Assembly (NCBI RefSeq): GCF_000744815.1
Contig: NZ_JQMQ01000005.1
Span: 3,604,055 to 3,668,054 of the forward strand
DNA from: Phaeacidiphilus oryzae TH49
Lineage (GTDB): Bacteria > Actinomycetota > Actinomycetes > Streptomycetales > Streptomycetaceae
DNA length: 64,000 nucleotides
Direction of reading: 5' to 3'
Under the pieces are notes generated by a model. The model was not told the origin of the DNA, made no database searches, and saw nothing but the letters and a program-made list of their open reading frames with translations. This document shows positions 8,508 through 18,546 of the stretch, piece after piece (position 1 is the stretch's first letter; each line of letters begins with the position of its first letter). Both the position numbers and the translations under genes were made by a program.

Positions 8508-9032
8508 CGTGCGGATGCCCTCGACGTTCGCCGCCAGATAGCGGCGGAGGGCGGCCGGGACCACGTTGACCGAGGTGACGCCCTCCAGGGTGAAGGGGAG
8601 CCGGACGATCTCGTACTCGCCGTTCGGCTCCTCCACCTCCGGCCCGTGCCGCAGCGCCGGGTCCATGGACTCCAGTCGGCAGACGAAGAAGTGCTGGACC
8701 TTGACCCCCTCCGGGATCCCCGGCCGGGGGTCCCGGACGGTGTCCACGAAGGCCGGCACCACGTCGGTGACCTTCCCGCCCAGCTCCTCGGCGATCTCCC
8801 GGTGGAGGGCGTCCACCACCGTGGCGTCGGTGGGCTCCACCCCGCCGCCGGGGGTGATCCAGTACGGCGGGAGCCCTGGCTTGGTGCGCTTGATGAAGAC
8901 GATCTCGGCCGGGACGGTCTCGGCCGGGGCCCGCGGGCCGTCCAGCCCCACGGCCTGGACCGCCTCGGCGGGGACGTCCAGCAGGATCGCCCGCGCGGTG
9001 CGCTTCACCACCGGACGGTGTGGCTGCCCCAT
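8463..9032 (-). CDS. Nudix hydrolase
   Basis: 190-residue Nudix-fold pyrophosphohydrolase acting on a nucleoside diphosphate linked to another moiety; substrate unknown. The Nudix box is GGGVEPTDATVVDALHREIA followed by EELGG: the catalytic REIAEELGG helix is intact, but the usual Glu after the first Gly-x5 is replaced (Asp/Ala depending on alignment), a variant seen in some family members. N-terminal VVKRTARAILLD is the first strand. It is encoded on the strand opposite to the second PNPOx-like gene and overlaps it by 45 bases at the 3' ends. ATG 9032 lies just behind GGAGGTACGG, a good ribosome-binding site. Confidence 0.9.
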   Translation of the reverse strand: MGQPHRPVVKRTARAILLDVPAEAVQAVGLDGPRAPAETVPAEIVFIKRTKPGLPPYWITPGGGVEPTDATVVDALHREIAEELGGKVTDVVPAFVDTVRDPRPGIPEGVKVQHFFVCRLESMDPALRHGPEVEEPNGEYEIVRLPFTLEGVTSVNVVPAALRRYLAANVEGIRTLLAGDLGGRVAGRA

Positions 9033-9136
9033 CCGTACCTCCTGCGTGGTTCTGTGCTGGGGAGTTTGCCGCGGCAGCCGGGGGGCGAAACCCGAGCAGG
9101 TGTGCGCCTCGCCGAGGGGTCCCGCTCCTCCCCCGC

Positions 9137-10096
9137 TCACCAGTCGGCCGCGGCGGAGAGCAGCCGGCCGTGGGTGCGGGAGATCGCCGGCTGCACCAGC
9201 GATCCGGCCCGCACCACCAGGAAGTAGGTGCGGAGCGGGGAGAGCGGCGGTTCGATCAGCGGGCGGAGGCGTCCGGCGGTGATCGCCTCCTGGCACATCC
9301 GGCGCGGCAGCACGGCCATGCCGGCGCCGGAGAGCACCGCGGAGAGCACTCCGGTGAGATCGGGGGCCACCACAGAGGCCGGGCGGCCCGGGCGGCGGTC
9401 GAAGACGGTGTGCCAGTAGCGGGTGGCGAAGGGCAGCCGCTCGTCGCAGTCGATCAGCGGGATCCGGTCGAGGGCGGTGAGGGTCGGGTCGGCGGGGGCG
9501 GGGGCGGGATCGGCGGAGTCGGGAGGACGGGGATCGGCAGGCTCGCCGTCCGCCGAGGCCGCCCCCGCGCCGGAGGGCAGCAGGCGGACCCACGGGCCGG
9601 CCGCGACCAGGACGTACTCCTCGTCCAGCAGCGGGGTGGCGCGGAAGATCTGGGCGCGCGGCCGGCGGGTGGAGATCACCAGGTCGTAGGCGGCGGAGGC
9701 GAGTCCGGCCAGCGCCGTGTCGCCGTGCTGGTTGCTGATCCGCAGGCCCAGGCCCTGGGCGATCAACGGGGCCAGCGCGGGCAGCAGATGGCTGGCGGTG
9801 AACTCGGGCGGCGCGGCCAGATGCAGGGTGCGGTGCGGGTCCTCGTCCGGGCTGCTCTCGGTGATCTCGGCCAGCGCGTCGAGATGCGGGGCGACCCGCC
9901 CGGCCAGCTCCACGGCGACGCTGGTGGACTCCACCCCGCGGGGCAGTCGCTGGAACAGCGGGCGGCCCAACTGCCGCTCCAGAGTGCGGATCTGGCCGGT
10001 GACCGCGGGTTGGGAGACGCCCAGCAGCTGGGCGGCGCGGGTGAACGAGCCCGCTCGGTGGACGGTGAGGAAGGTGCGCAGCAGCGCGAGGTCCAA
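9137..10096 (-). CDS. LysR-family transcriptional regulator
   Basis: About 319 residues from TTG 10096, preceded by GGGAGGGGAG, or 354 from ATG 10201; I prefer TTG because family members start at LDLALLRTFLTV. The winged helix-turn-helix is FTRAAQLLGVSQPAVTGQI RTLE. The effector domain begins about HRTLHLAAPPEFTASHLLPA and ends PAISRTHGRLLSAAADW. A Pro/Ala/Asp-rich insertion (near residues 180-205) sits in the effector domain. LysR proteins usually control a divergent gene, but here the neighbour upstream (the holin-like gene) is on the same strand, so its target is not evident. Regulon and inducer are unknown. Confidence 0.88.
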   Translation of the reverse strand: MDLALLRTFLTVHRAGSFTRAAQLLGVSQPAVTGQIRTLERQLGRPLFQRLPRGVESTSVAVELAGRVAPHLDALAEITESSPDEDPHRTLHLAAPPEFTASHLLPALAPLIAQGLGLRISNQHGDTALAGLASAAYDLVISTRRPRAQIFRATPLLDEEYVLVAAGPWVRLLPSGAGAASADGEPADPRPPDSADPAPAPADPTLTALDRIPLIDCDERLPFATRYWHTVFDRRPGRPASVVAPDLTGVLSAVLSGAGMAVLPRRMCQEAITAGRLRPLIEPPLSPLRTYFLVVRAGSLVQPAISRTHGRLLSAAADW

Positions 10097-10406
10097 CCCG
10101 CTCGCTCCCCTCCCGTCCGGCGGCTCCCCGTGCGCCGTGTGGCTGTGTGCTGTTCTGGGTCCGATTGTTCCGGAAGGGGCCGGCCGCCGCAGCCCAAACA
10201 TAAATATGTCGATAGGTGTACCGCGTCTATGTGATTGGACACTGACGCAGAGTCAACTACCTTTATCTGCGTCGTTCTTCGCGTGGAGAGCCGGTCCCGG
10301 GGCCGGTGCGGGGCACGACGACCGGCCGGGCGGGCGGAGCCACGAGGGGGGAGGCTTCGCCCGCCACGGCGTATCCGCGGCCGATGAGTCGCCGCTCGGT
10401 CGCCGC
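10097..10406. other. AT-rich intergenic segment with an inverted repeat upstream of the LysR gene
   Basis: 310 bases without a gene. The part 10200-10275 is clearly less GC-rich than its surroundings. GACGCAGA (10244-10251) and TCTGCGTC (10266-10273) are perfect inverted arms with a 14-base spacer that contains, on the minus strand, TTGACT resembling a -35 element. It could be the LysR promoter/operator or a terminator for the holin-like gene. Nothing else was recognised. Confidence 0.4.
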
Positions 10407-10790
10407 TCAGTCCTTGTCGCCGTCCGGCAGGACCACGTGGAGGATCCACGCCACCACGGTGACGATGAGCGAGCCGAGGAGGGCGGGCAGGAAGCCGTCC
10501 ACGTGGAAGTCCAGGTTGAGGCGACCGGAGACCCACGAGGTCAGCCAGAACATCAGGGCGTTGACCACGAAGGTGAACAGGCCGATGGTCAGGACGAAGA
10601 GCGGGAACGAGAAGAACTTGACCACCGGCTTCACCAGCCAGTTGATCACCCCGAAGATCAGGGCGACCACCACCAGGGTCCAGGCCTTCTGGGCGGTCGA
10701 GTCCCCGGTGAGGGTTATGCCGTGGACGATCCACGCGGCGACGGCGATCGCGGCCGCGTTGATCAGGGTCTTGACGACGAAGTGAACCAT
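10407..10790 (-). CDS. Small membrane protein of the phage holin 4-2 (superfamily IV) family
   Basis: 127 residues with four predicted membrane helices: residues about 5-24, 36-54, 58-82 and 101-121. NWLVKPVVKFFSFPLFVLTI is the conserved centre of the family (NxxxKPxxxxxxxP). Despite the family name these are common chromosomal actinobacterial membrane proteins, and there are no phage genes nearby, so lytic function should not be assumed. ATG 10790 matches the usual length. A GACCAT sequence seven bases before the ATG could be the -10 element of a leaderless transcript. Role unknown. Confidence 0.85.
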   Translation of the reverse strand: MVHFVVKTLINAAAIAVAAWIVHGITLTGDSTAQKAWTLVVVALIFGVINWLVKPVVKFFSFPLFVLTIGLFTFVVNALMFWLTSWVSGRLNLDFHVDGFLPALLGSLIVTVVAWILHVVLPDGDKD

Positions 10791-10917
10791 GGCGCAGATG
10801 GTCGCAGCCCCGGGCCGTACGGCCAAAGCCGGCGGCCCGGGCCGGGGCCATTGTCACCGGACCGGTACCCCCGTGTTGAATGCTCGGTACAGGAGCAGTC
10901 AAGAGGGGACGGACGAC

Positions 10918-11235
10918 ATGCAGGTGTTCCGGCTGGACGACCTGGACGCGGAGCGGGCCGCCAACGAGGGCGCGTATCTGCGCTTCCTGCGGGAGCGGAA
11001 CATGTCCGCGGGGCTGTACGCGCTGGACGCGGGCGCGATCGACCCGCAGAAGCCGCACGACCAGGACGAGATCTACTTCGTGGTGAGCGGCCGGGCCTCG
11101 GTCACCGTCGGGGAGGAGAGCACCGCGGTCGCCCGCGGCAGCGTGGTCTACGTGCCGGCCGGGGTGCCGCACAGGTTCCACCACATCAGCGAGGACCTGC
11201 GGGTCCTGGTCGTCTTCTCCCCTCCGGAGGCCTGA
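10918..11235 (+). CDS. Cupin-domain protein
   Basis: 105-residue single cupin. The first cupin motif PHDQDEIYFVVSGRASVTVG supplies the likely metal-binding His and Glu, and YVPAGVPHRFHHI supplies the second-motif His. Such small cupins bind Fe, Mn or Zn and may be dioxygenases, isomerases or ligand-binding proteins; nothing tells which. AGAGGGG lies about nine bases before ATG 10918. The stop is four bases before the TenA start, so both are probably translated from one message. This neighbour suggests, but does not prove, a role linked to thiamine or pyrimidine-precursor salvage. Confidence 0.85.
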   Translation: MQVFRLDDLDAERAANEGAYLRFLRERNMSAGLYALDAGAIDPQKPHDQDEIYFVVSGRASVTVGEESTAVARGSVVYVPAGVPHRFHHISEDLRVLVVFSPPEA

Positions 11236-11239
11236 GCCC

Positions 11240-11956
11240 GTGGCGCACGAGCCGAAGCCCTGGACGGAGGAGCTCTGGGAGTCCGCGGACGGGCTGTACC
11301 GGGCGGTCCTGGACCATCCGTTCCTCCGCGGGCTGACCGACGGCAGTCTGCCCCGCGAGGCCTTCCTCCACTTCGTCCACCAGGACGCCCACTATCTGCG
11401 GGAGTACGCGAGGGCGCTCGCGGTCTGCGCGGCGAAGGCGCCGACCGAGGACGACGTGCGGGCGCTGGCGGACGACGCGGTGGGCGCGATCGCGGCCGAG
11501 CAGACGATGCACGCCGAGTTCGTCGCCGCGCTGGCCGGGGCCGGGACCGGGGTCGAGTCCGGATCAGGGTCCGGGTCCGGGTCCGGCGGCCCAGCCGATC
11601 CCGGGGTGCTGCCCAGCACCCAGGCGTACACCTCCTATCTCCTCGCCACGGTCCACGGCGGGTCCTTCGCGGAGGGGCTCGCGGCGGTGCTCCCGTGCTA
11701 CTGGATCTACGCCAGGGTCGGCGAGCGGCTGCTCGCCGCCTCCTCCCCCGATCCCCTCTACGCCCGCTGGATCGCCGCCTACGGCGACGAGGCCTTCCAG
11801 TCCGTGGTGCGCAGGGTGCTGGCGCTCGCGGACCGGGTCGGCGAGGAGCTCTCCGCCGCGGAGCGCGCTCGCGGGGTCCGGCACTTCCGCGCCACCGCGC
11901 GGTACGAGTGGATGTTCTGGGACGCCGCCTGGCGGGGCGAGACCTGGCCCGTCTAA
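11240..11956 (+). CDS. TenA-family protein (thiaminase II / aminopyrimidine aminohydrolase-like)
   Basis: 238-residue all-helical TenA protein. Members salvage the pyrimidine moiety of degraded thiamine (aminopyrimidine hydrolysis). Conserved features: FVHQDAHYLREYARALAVCA, and the catalytic-Cys segment VLPCYWIYARVGERLL with Cys153, plus YEWMFWDAAWRGE at the C-terminus. A Gly/Ser-rich insertion of alternating residues (about 106-118) lengthens a loop and is unlike the compact family. GTG 11240 is preceded by GGAGG at spacing nine inside the end of the cupin gene. Its location just upstream of the thiC locus supports a thiamine role. Confidence 0.87.
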   Translation: MAHEPKPWTEELWESADGLYRAVLDHPFLRGLTDGSLPREAFLHFVHQDAHYLREYARALAVCAAKAPTEDDVRALADDAVGAIAAEQTMHAEFVAALAGAGTGVESGSGSGSGSGGPADPGVLPSTQAYTSYLLATVHGGSFAEGLAAVLPCYWIYARVGERLLAASSPDPLYARWIAAYGDEAFQSVVRRVLALADRVGEELSAAERARGVRHFRATARYEWMFWDAAWRGETWPV

Positions 11957-12065
11957 GGGTAGGAATTCGGGGATCTCTCAGGGGTCGCGGCGGCCCGCTC
12001 GGGCCCCCGGCCGCCATACGATCGAAGAGTCAGAACAGACCGCGCTTACGCGAAGGACGGCAGTG

Positions 12066-12278
12066 ATGAAGGAACTGTGGCACGGACTCCCCTGGTGGGT
12101 TCGGCGGGTCGTGGTCCCGGTCATTCTGGTGATCGTCGCCTGGAGCCTGCTGTCCACCGTGTTCGGCGCGATCTTCGCCGTGCTGGGCTGGGCCCTCGGC
12201 CTCGTCATCAAGTTGCTGGTGATCGTGGCGCTCGGCGCCGCGGTGGTGGTCCTGGTCAAGAAGGCCTCCCGGATGTAG
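12066..12278 (+). CDS. Small DUF5326-like membrane protein
   Basis: 70 residues, beginning MKELWHGLPWWVRRVVVPV, with two adjoining hydrophobic helices (about 14-36 and 38-64) and a basic C-terminus (KKASRM). It resembles the short DUF5326 proteins that Streptomyces carry next to thiC; function unknown. ATG 12066 (with GTG 12063 adjacent) follows AAGGA. A possible -10, TACGAT, is at 12017-12022. The gene ends in a strong 19-bp hairpin, so it is not expected to read into the TPP riboswitch. Confidence 0.8.
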   Translation: MKELWHGLPWWVRRVVVPVILVIVAWSLLSTVFGAIFAVLGWALGLVIKLLVIVALGAAVVVLVKKASRM

Positions 12279-12326
12279 CCGCGGCGGGGCCGATCGCGGC
12301 CGATCGCGGCGGATCGCCCGCCTGCC

Positions 12327-12370
12327 GACCGGGGCCGCCGGAGGACGCTGTTCCTCCGGCGGCCCCGGTC
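12327..12370 (+). terminator. Perfect 19-bp stem terminator
   Basis: GACCGGGGCCGCCGGAGGA (12327-12345) and TCCTCCGGCGGCCCCGGTC (12352-12370) are fully complementary around a 6-base loop, followed by TTGCT. It isolates the small membrane protein gene from the thiC riboswitch 25 bases further on. Confidence 0.85.
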
Positions 12371-12395
12371 TTGCTACGGTGGCGGCATCTGACAG

Positions 12396-14141
<1,746 letters not shown>

Positions 14142-14144
14142 CGC

Positions 14145-14184
14145 GGCGGCCCGCCCTCCGTCTCGTCGCGGAGAGCGGGCCGCC
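14145..14184. terminator. Terminator between convergent thiC and the SSPGF-repeat protein gene
   Basis: GGCGGCCCGC (14145-14154) pairs with GCGGGCCGCC (14175-14184), with further inner CTCCG/CGGAG pairing. It starts four bases after the thiC stop and could act for both strands. Confidence 0.75.
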
Positions 14185-14203
14185 GTTCAGCGGATCAGCG
14201 GGT

Positions 14204-15325
14204 TCAGTCCTCCCCGCGCGGCGGGACCGCGCGGGGGCGGCGGGGGTGGACCAGGGGGTTGGCGGCGCGCGGGGACGAGCTGCGCGCCTCCGCCGCCGGT
14301 CGGGCCCCGGACCGGGACTCAGGCCGGGACCCGGGACGGGACTCCCCGGGCGGCTCGTCGGGCCCCGTGAAGTCCGGCGAGTCGAAGCCGGGGGAGGCGA
14401 ACCTCGGTGAGCTGTAGCGGGGTTCGTCCTCCGGGCTGGGCAGGGTCTCGCCGTGCTCGCCGGAGATGCCCTCGGCGCCGGGACTCTCGAAACCGGGAGA
14501 GCTGTAGCCGATCCTCGGGCGCTCCCGCTCCTCCCCGTCGCCCCGCTTCCGCTCGCGAGTGAGGCTGACCCCCTCGGTGCGCGGGCCGGTGGCCAGCGCC
14601 GTGCTCCCGGCCGGCCGGGACAGGTCGGGGGCGCCCGCGGCGGCGACCGCGGCCTCGTGCTCCTCCAGCTGGTCGTAGAGGTAGGGGAGGATCGCCCGCC
14701 GGCGCAGCGTCTCCCGCCAGGCGTCCTTGGCCTGCGCCAGGTCGGCGTAGAGCTGGGGGCTCTCGCCGTCCGGCGGGGAGGCGCCGTCCCGCATCGCGGT
14801 GAGGAGGATGCCGACGATGCCCAGCACCATGCCGACGGCGGCCACCGCCAGCGCCACCCAGCCCGCGGTGATCAGTCCGCGGCCGATCGCCAGCCCGCTG
14901 TCGGCCGCGTGCAGCAGATAGCCGAGGATGAGGAAGACCACTGCCGCTATCCCGGCGAGTATCGGCAGCAGCACCGCCATCACCGGGGCCAGGCCGGCGC
15001 CCTCCAGCGGTTCGCCGGGCAGCGGCGCCGGCTCCGCCGGATCGGGGGCGGGCGTGCTGCGGGCGCGGGCGTCCGCGCGGGTCTGGTCGCGCAGGCCCAC
15101 GTACCAGGCGTACTCGTTCTGGGCGGGTTCGGCGATCTCGGCGGCCGCGCCGAGGGCACGGGTGCGCAGTTGCTCGGCGGTGAGGCCGGGGGCGGACCGG
15201 CGCAGCGCTTCGGTGAAATCCGAGGCGTGCAGCGCCTCGTCCAGCACCTTCTCGAACTCCGGCTTGTCCTCGTTCTGGAGGTTTTGCTGCTGTTGCGGGT
15301 TTTGCAGGTTCGGAGCGTTCTCCAT
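14204..15325 (-). CDS. Membrane protein of unknown function with C-terminal SSPGF-like repeats
   Basis: 373 residues. The N-terminal 20 are Asn/Gln-rich (NPQQQQNLQN), followed by an acidic helical stretch (residues 21-90), two membrane helices (about 111-141 and 148-178), a cytoplasmic helical domain, and a long C-terminal disordered tail. The tail contains degenerate repeats YSSPGFESPG, YSSPRFASPGFDSPDF, which resemble Ser/Pro-rich tails of other Streptomyces membrane proteins and offer possible Ser phosphorylation sites. Both ends are likely cytoplasmic. No enzyme motif was seen. A two-part inverted-repeat region lies upstream. Not recognised as a named family. Confidence 0.75.
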   Translation of the reverse strand: MENAPNLQNPQQQQNLQNEDKPEFEKVLDEALHASDFTEALRRSAPGLTAEQLRTRALGAAAEIAEPAQNEYAWYVGLRDQTRADARARSTPAPDPAEPAPLPGEPLEGAGLAPVMAVLLPILAGIAAVVFLILGYLLHAADSGLAIGRGLITAGWVALAVAAVGMVLGIVGILLTAMRDGASPPDGESPQLYADLAQAKDAWRETLRRRAILPYLYDQLEEHEAAVAAAGAPDLSRPAGSTALATGPRTEGVSLTRERKRGDGEERERPRIGYSSPGFESPGAEGISGEHGETLPSPEDEPRYSSPRFASPGFDSPDFTGPDEPPGESRPGSRPESRSGARPAAEARSSSPRAANPLVHPRRPRAVPPRGED

Positions 15326-15420
15326 GGAATCCCCCGGTGCTGTGGACCCCGCTAGGGCCTTCGGCGGCCTTGTGGAACCGGGGTCCTCGCGGTAACTCGA
15401 TGGTAGAGGCGGGGGGATGA

Positions 15421-15476
15421 CCTGAAACAGTCGGTTTCAGGAATTTCAGGCTCCATACGATCGCACGACGATCGTA
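15421..15476. promoter_or_regulatory. Two inverted repeats upstream of the SSPGF-repeat membrane protein
   Basis: CCTGAAA-N7-TTTCAGG (15421-15441) is followed by TACGATCG-N5-CGATCGTA (15456-15476). Both have perfect arms and lie 96-151 bases before ATG 15325, in a gap shared with the 3' end of the phosphatase gene. The second could end phosphatase transcription; the first resembles a repressor operator. TACGAT within the second also fits a -10 element. No regulator is identified. Confidence 0.45.
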
Positions 15477-15522
15477 AGAGCCTATGAATTCCCTCCTGGC
15501 CGACTCGGCATATGACGCTTCG

Positions 15523-16933
15523 TCAAGCGGGCTTGAGGTCCAGTGGAAGCCGGGCGATCAGCATCGGCCCCTCCATGGTGACCCCGCCGTCCATCGCCAC
15601 CGCCAAGTCCTCCGCGTACACATGAGGACCCGTCACCTGGCCGGCCGCGGCGTGGGCGTCCTCCCGGTCGACGTCGCCGAGGAGGTAGGGGATCGGGCTG
15701 TGGCCGTGGACGATCCGGTGGGCGCCGAAGACGGAGAGGAGCTCGCGGCAGGCGTCCGGGCCGTCCTCGCCGCGGAAGGCGAAGCGCTTGGTGAGGCGCC
15801 GGAAGAGGTCCCACCACTCGTCCGCCTCGCCGCGCTGGAGCGCCGCGTGGACGGTGTCGTTCACCTCGTCCACCGAGGCGCCGAACTCCAGGTAGACCGA
15901 GGTGTCCGAGTGCAGCAGGAGGTGGCCGTCGGCCACCGCCACCGCGGGGAGGCGGGAGAGCCAGGCGATGTGGTGGTCCTCGAGCCGGTCCAGATCGCTC
16001 TGCTGGCCGCCGTTCAGCCGCCAGGCGGCCATGAAGGAGGCCGTACCGGCGCTGGACGGGACGGGCGCGTCCTCGAACCGGGCGGCGCCGAGGAGCAGCA
16101 GCTCGTGGTTGCCCATCAGCGCCCGGCAGAGCCCGCCGGCCGCGGCCGCCTCGGCGGCCAGCCGCATCACCAGCTCGATGACGCCTACGCCGTCCGGGCC
16201 CCGGTCGGTGAAGTCGCCGAGGAACCAGATCCTGGTCCGGCCGGCCACCCAGGAGCCGTTGTCGTCGATGATGCCGTTCGCGCGCAGGGCGGCGAGCAGC
16301 TCGTCGAGGTGGCCGTGGACGTCGCCGACCACGTACAGCGGGCCCGGCGGCTCGGTCGGCTGCTCGGTCCCGAAGCCGGTGGTGGTCGCCGCGGCGGGCG
16401 CGGCGGCCCCCACCGGGGGCGCGGGGCCGCGGGGGCGCCGACTCGACCTCCGGCGGCGGGGGGATGAGGTTCGCCGGATCCCCGAGCTCCAGGGTCGGCG
16501 GGTCCTCCGCCGGGGGGCCGCCGTAGGGAGCGCTGCCCTGCGCGGGCGGCACCAGCGCCTCCCAGATCCGCGAGCCGCCGGGGGGGACGGGGGCGCCCAG
16601 GGGGCCCGGGGGCGCCGGGGGCGTCTGCGGCACGGCGGGCGCCTGCGGCACAAGAGGAACAGGAGGGGCCGGCGGGATCGGGGGAACCGGGGGGACCGGC
16701 GGGACCGGGCCCTCGGGGGCGGGGCCGGCGTCCCCCGTCTCGGGAGAGGTGACCGGAGGACTGACACGCGGGTCGACGGGCGGGCGCTCGGGCGCCGCGG
16801 GGGGCTGCGCGGGAGCGAAGAAGTCGAACGAATCGCGCGCCGATGCCGCGTCCCCGTCGGTGATGCCCGATGAGGGCCCGACAGGGCCAGTGTCCGGCAG
16901 GTCAGGCCGGGCGAAGGGGTCCACCGGTGTCAT
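15523..16933 (-). CDS. PP2A-like serine/threonine protein phosphatase, reading frame broken in the proline-rich N-terminal part
   Basis: The catalytic domain is clear: YVVGDVHGHLDE, FLGDFTDRGPDG, MGNHELLLL and VHGHSPIPYLLG provide the metal-binding D-x-H, GDxxDRG and GNHE motifs of PPP-family phosphatases. It would dephosphorylate Ser/Thr proteins in the cytosol. The N-terminal part, from ATG 16933 (MTPVDPFARPDLPDTGPVG), is Pro-rich and coding in a different frame; the switch must lie in G/C runs near 16404-16450. ATG 16933 has TATGAT six bases upstream (leaderless promoter), supporting this as the true start. Either a sequencing/assembly indel or a real frameshift; in the latter case GTG near 16411 is the only obvious internal start. 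Confidence 0.75.
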
Positions 16934-16945
16934 CCGCCCATCATA
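16934..16945 (-). promoter_or_regulatory. Leaderless promoter of the phosphatase gene
   Basis: On the minus strand TATGAT occupies 16945-16940, followed by six bases and ATG 16933. This spacing (transcript starting at or next to the start codon) is characteristic of Streptomyces leaderless mRNAs and fixes the start of the proline-rich frame. No clear -35 was found. Confidence 0.6.
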
Positions 16946-17162
16946 GGAAGACGCTGATCCCGCCGTCCGCACCTGGGCGGGATCAATCGGGGCTTCCTGG
17001 TGGGGCGGATACGGGCGGCTGTCCGGAAGCGTCGGATTTGCCGCGATTCGCGGCGGGCGTCCCCCGGCGCGCCAGGTCACCGGCGGCCGCCGCACCGGCG
17101 CCCGCCGCACCGGCGCCCGCCACAGCTCTCGCCGCACCGGCGCCCCCGCCCACCCCGCCGGA

Positions 17163-18263
17163 TCACTCTTCGCCGGAGGGCCGGGGCGGGCTCACCGTGG
17201 TCCGCGGGGTGCGGCGCAGCGAGGAGGCGCGAACGATCAGCTCGGTCGGCATCAGCCGCCCGGCCGGGGCCGACGGCCCGTCCTGCTCGATCGCGTCGAT
17301 CAGCAGGTTGACCGCGGTGGTGCCGATGCGGCGGGGTTTCAGCGAGAGGGTCGTGATGGGCGGTTCTGTGCTCGCGTAGACGTCGCTCTCGCTGCAGCAG
17401 ACCAGCAGCAGGTCCTCGGGGACCCGCAGCCCGTAGCGGCGGGCGGCGGCCAGCAGGTCGGTGCCGTTGGGGTCGAACAGCCCGTACACCGCGTCCGGCC
17501 GGTCGGGCCTGGCCAGCAGGCGGTCGGCGGCGACCGCGCCGGCGGCGGGGTCGTGCGCCGGGTACGCCTCGTACAGCGGCTCCTGGCCGATCCGCAGGCA
17601 CCAGGAGAGGTAGGCCTCGGTGGACAGCCGGGTGTAGGTGTCCGTGCTGGTGCCGGTGAGGAGGCCGATCCGGCGGGCACCGGACTCGGCGAGGTGGTCG
17701 AGGATGCCGAGGACGGCCGCCTCGTGATCGTTGTCCAGCCAGGCGGTGACCGGGCAGTTGCCCGGCTTGCCGTCGCTGACCACCGGGATGCCCTGCCGGT
17801 GGAGCTCGGCCACCAGCGGGTCGTGGTCGGCCGGGTCGATCACCACCGTCCCGTCCAGCGCGACGTTGCTCCATACGTCGTGCCGCGAACTTGCGGGCAG
17901 CACGACCAGGGCGTATCCGCGGCCGAGCGCGGCGGAGGTGGCGGCCCTGGCCATCTCCGCGAAGTACGCGAACTCGGTGAAGGTGAACGGCTCTTCGCCG
18001 TAGGTGGTGACGGTCAGGCCGAGCAGCCCTGAGCGTCCGGTGCGCAGGGTGCGCGCGGCGGCGGAGGGCCGGTAGCCGAGGCGCTCGGCGACCTCGCGCA
18101 CCTTGCTCCGGGTCTCCTCGGGCAGGCGGCCCTTGCCGTTGAGGGCGTCGGAGACAGTGGTGATGGACACCCCGGCCGCGGCTGCCACGTCCCGGATGCC
18201 CGCCCGCTCCAGCCGCCGGGGCGGGGTGGACCGCCGACCGCTCTGGTTCGCTGCTGCTGTCAT
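17163..18263 (-). CDS. LacI-family transcriptional regulator
   Basis: 366 residues. The N-terminal DNA-binding helix-turn-helix plus hinge is IRDVAAAAGVSITTVSDALN and YRPSAAARTLRTGRSGLLGL (residues 23-80). The rest is a periplasmic-binding-protein-like effector domain with GLFDPNGTDLLAAARRYGLR and VPEDLLLVCCSESD, typical of sugar-responsive repressors, though the effector is unknown. The C-terminal tail is Arg/Thr/Pro-rich. It is divergent from the hisC-type gene, across a 283-base gap in which I could not find a convincing LacI operator. Downstream of its stop toward the phosphatase gene are short direct repeats (CCGGCGCCCGCCGCA-like, 17090-17150). Confidence 0.92.
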   Translation of the reverse strand: MTAAANQSGRRSTPPRRLERAGIRDVAAAAGVSITTVSDALNGKGRLPEETRSKVREVAERLGYRPSAAARTLRTGRSGLLGLTVTTYGEEPFTFTEFAYFAEMARAATSAALGRGYALVVLPASSRHDVWSNVALDGTVVIDPADHDPLVAELHRQGIPVVSDGKPGNCPVTAWLDNDHEAAVLGILDHLAESGARRIGLLTGTSTDTYTRLSTEAYLSWCLRIGQEPLYEAYPAHDPAAGAVAADRLLARPDRPDAVYGLFDPNGTDLLAAARRYGLRVPEDLLLVCCSESDVYASTEPPITTLSLKPRRIGTTAVNLLIDAIEQDGPSAPAGRLMPTELIVRASSLRRTPRTTVSPPRPSGEE

Positions 18264-18546
18264 GGCAGGCCGATGGTATGGCTCGGAACGCCGGGGTGAG
18301 CGGGGCCGCTTCGGGGCTCGGTACGGCCGCTGCAGGCCTGAAGATTCGATTCTGCAAGGCGCGGAGGGCCGGGGGCCAGGGATTACCAGGCTGTTGCGGA
18401 CATTTCACTTCGCTGCTGGGGTTGTGCGCAGGCGCGAATGCGCGGTCCCGTGCAGTTCCACGGTCCGGACATCTCACCTTCACGGGTGAATTAGCCGCGG
18501 TCGGCTCGTATGGTGATCCTGACCAGCACATAAAGGAGAGTTAACG

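Noticed and set aside
10407-10790. Prophage remnant (holin)
   Set aside because: No other phage genes, integrase or att site nearby; the family is widespread in chromosomes.
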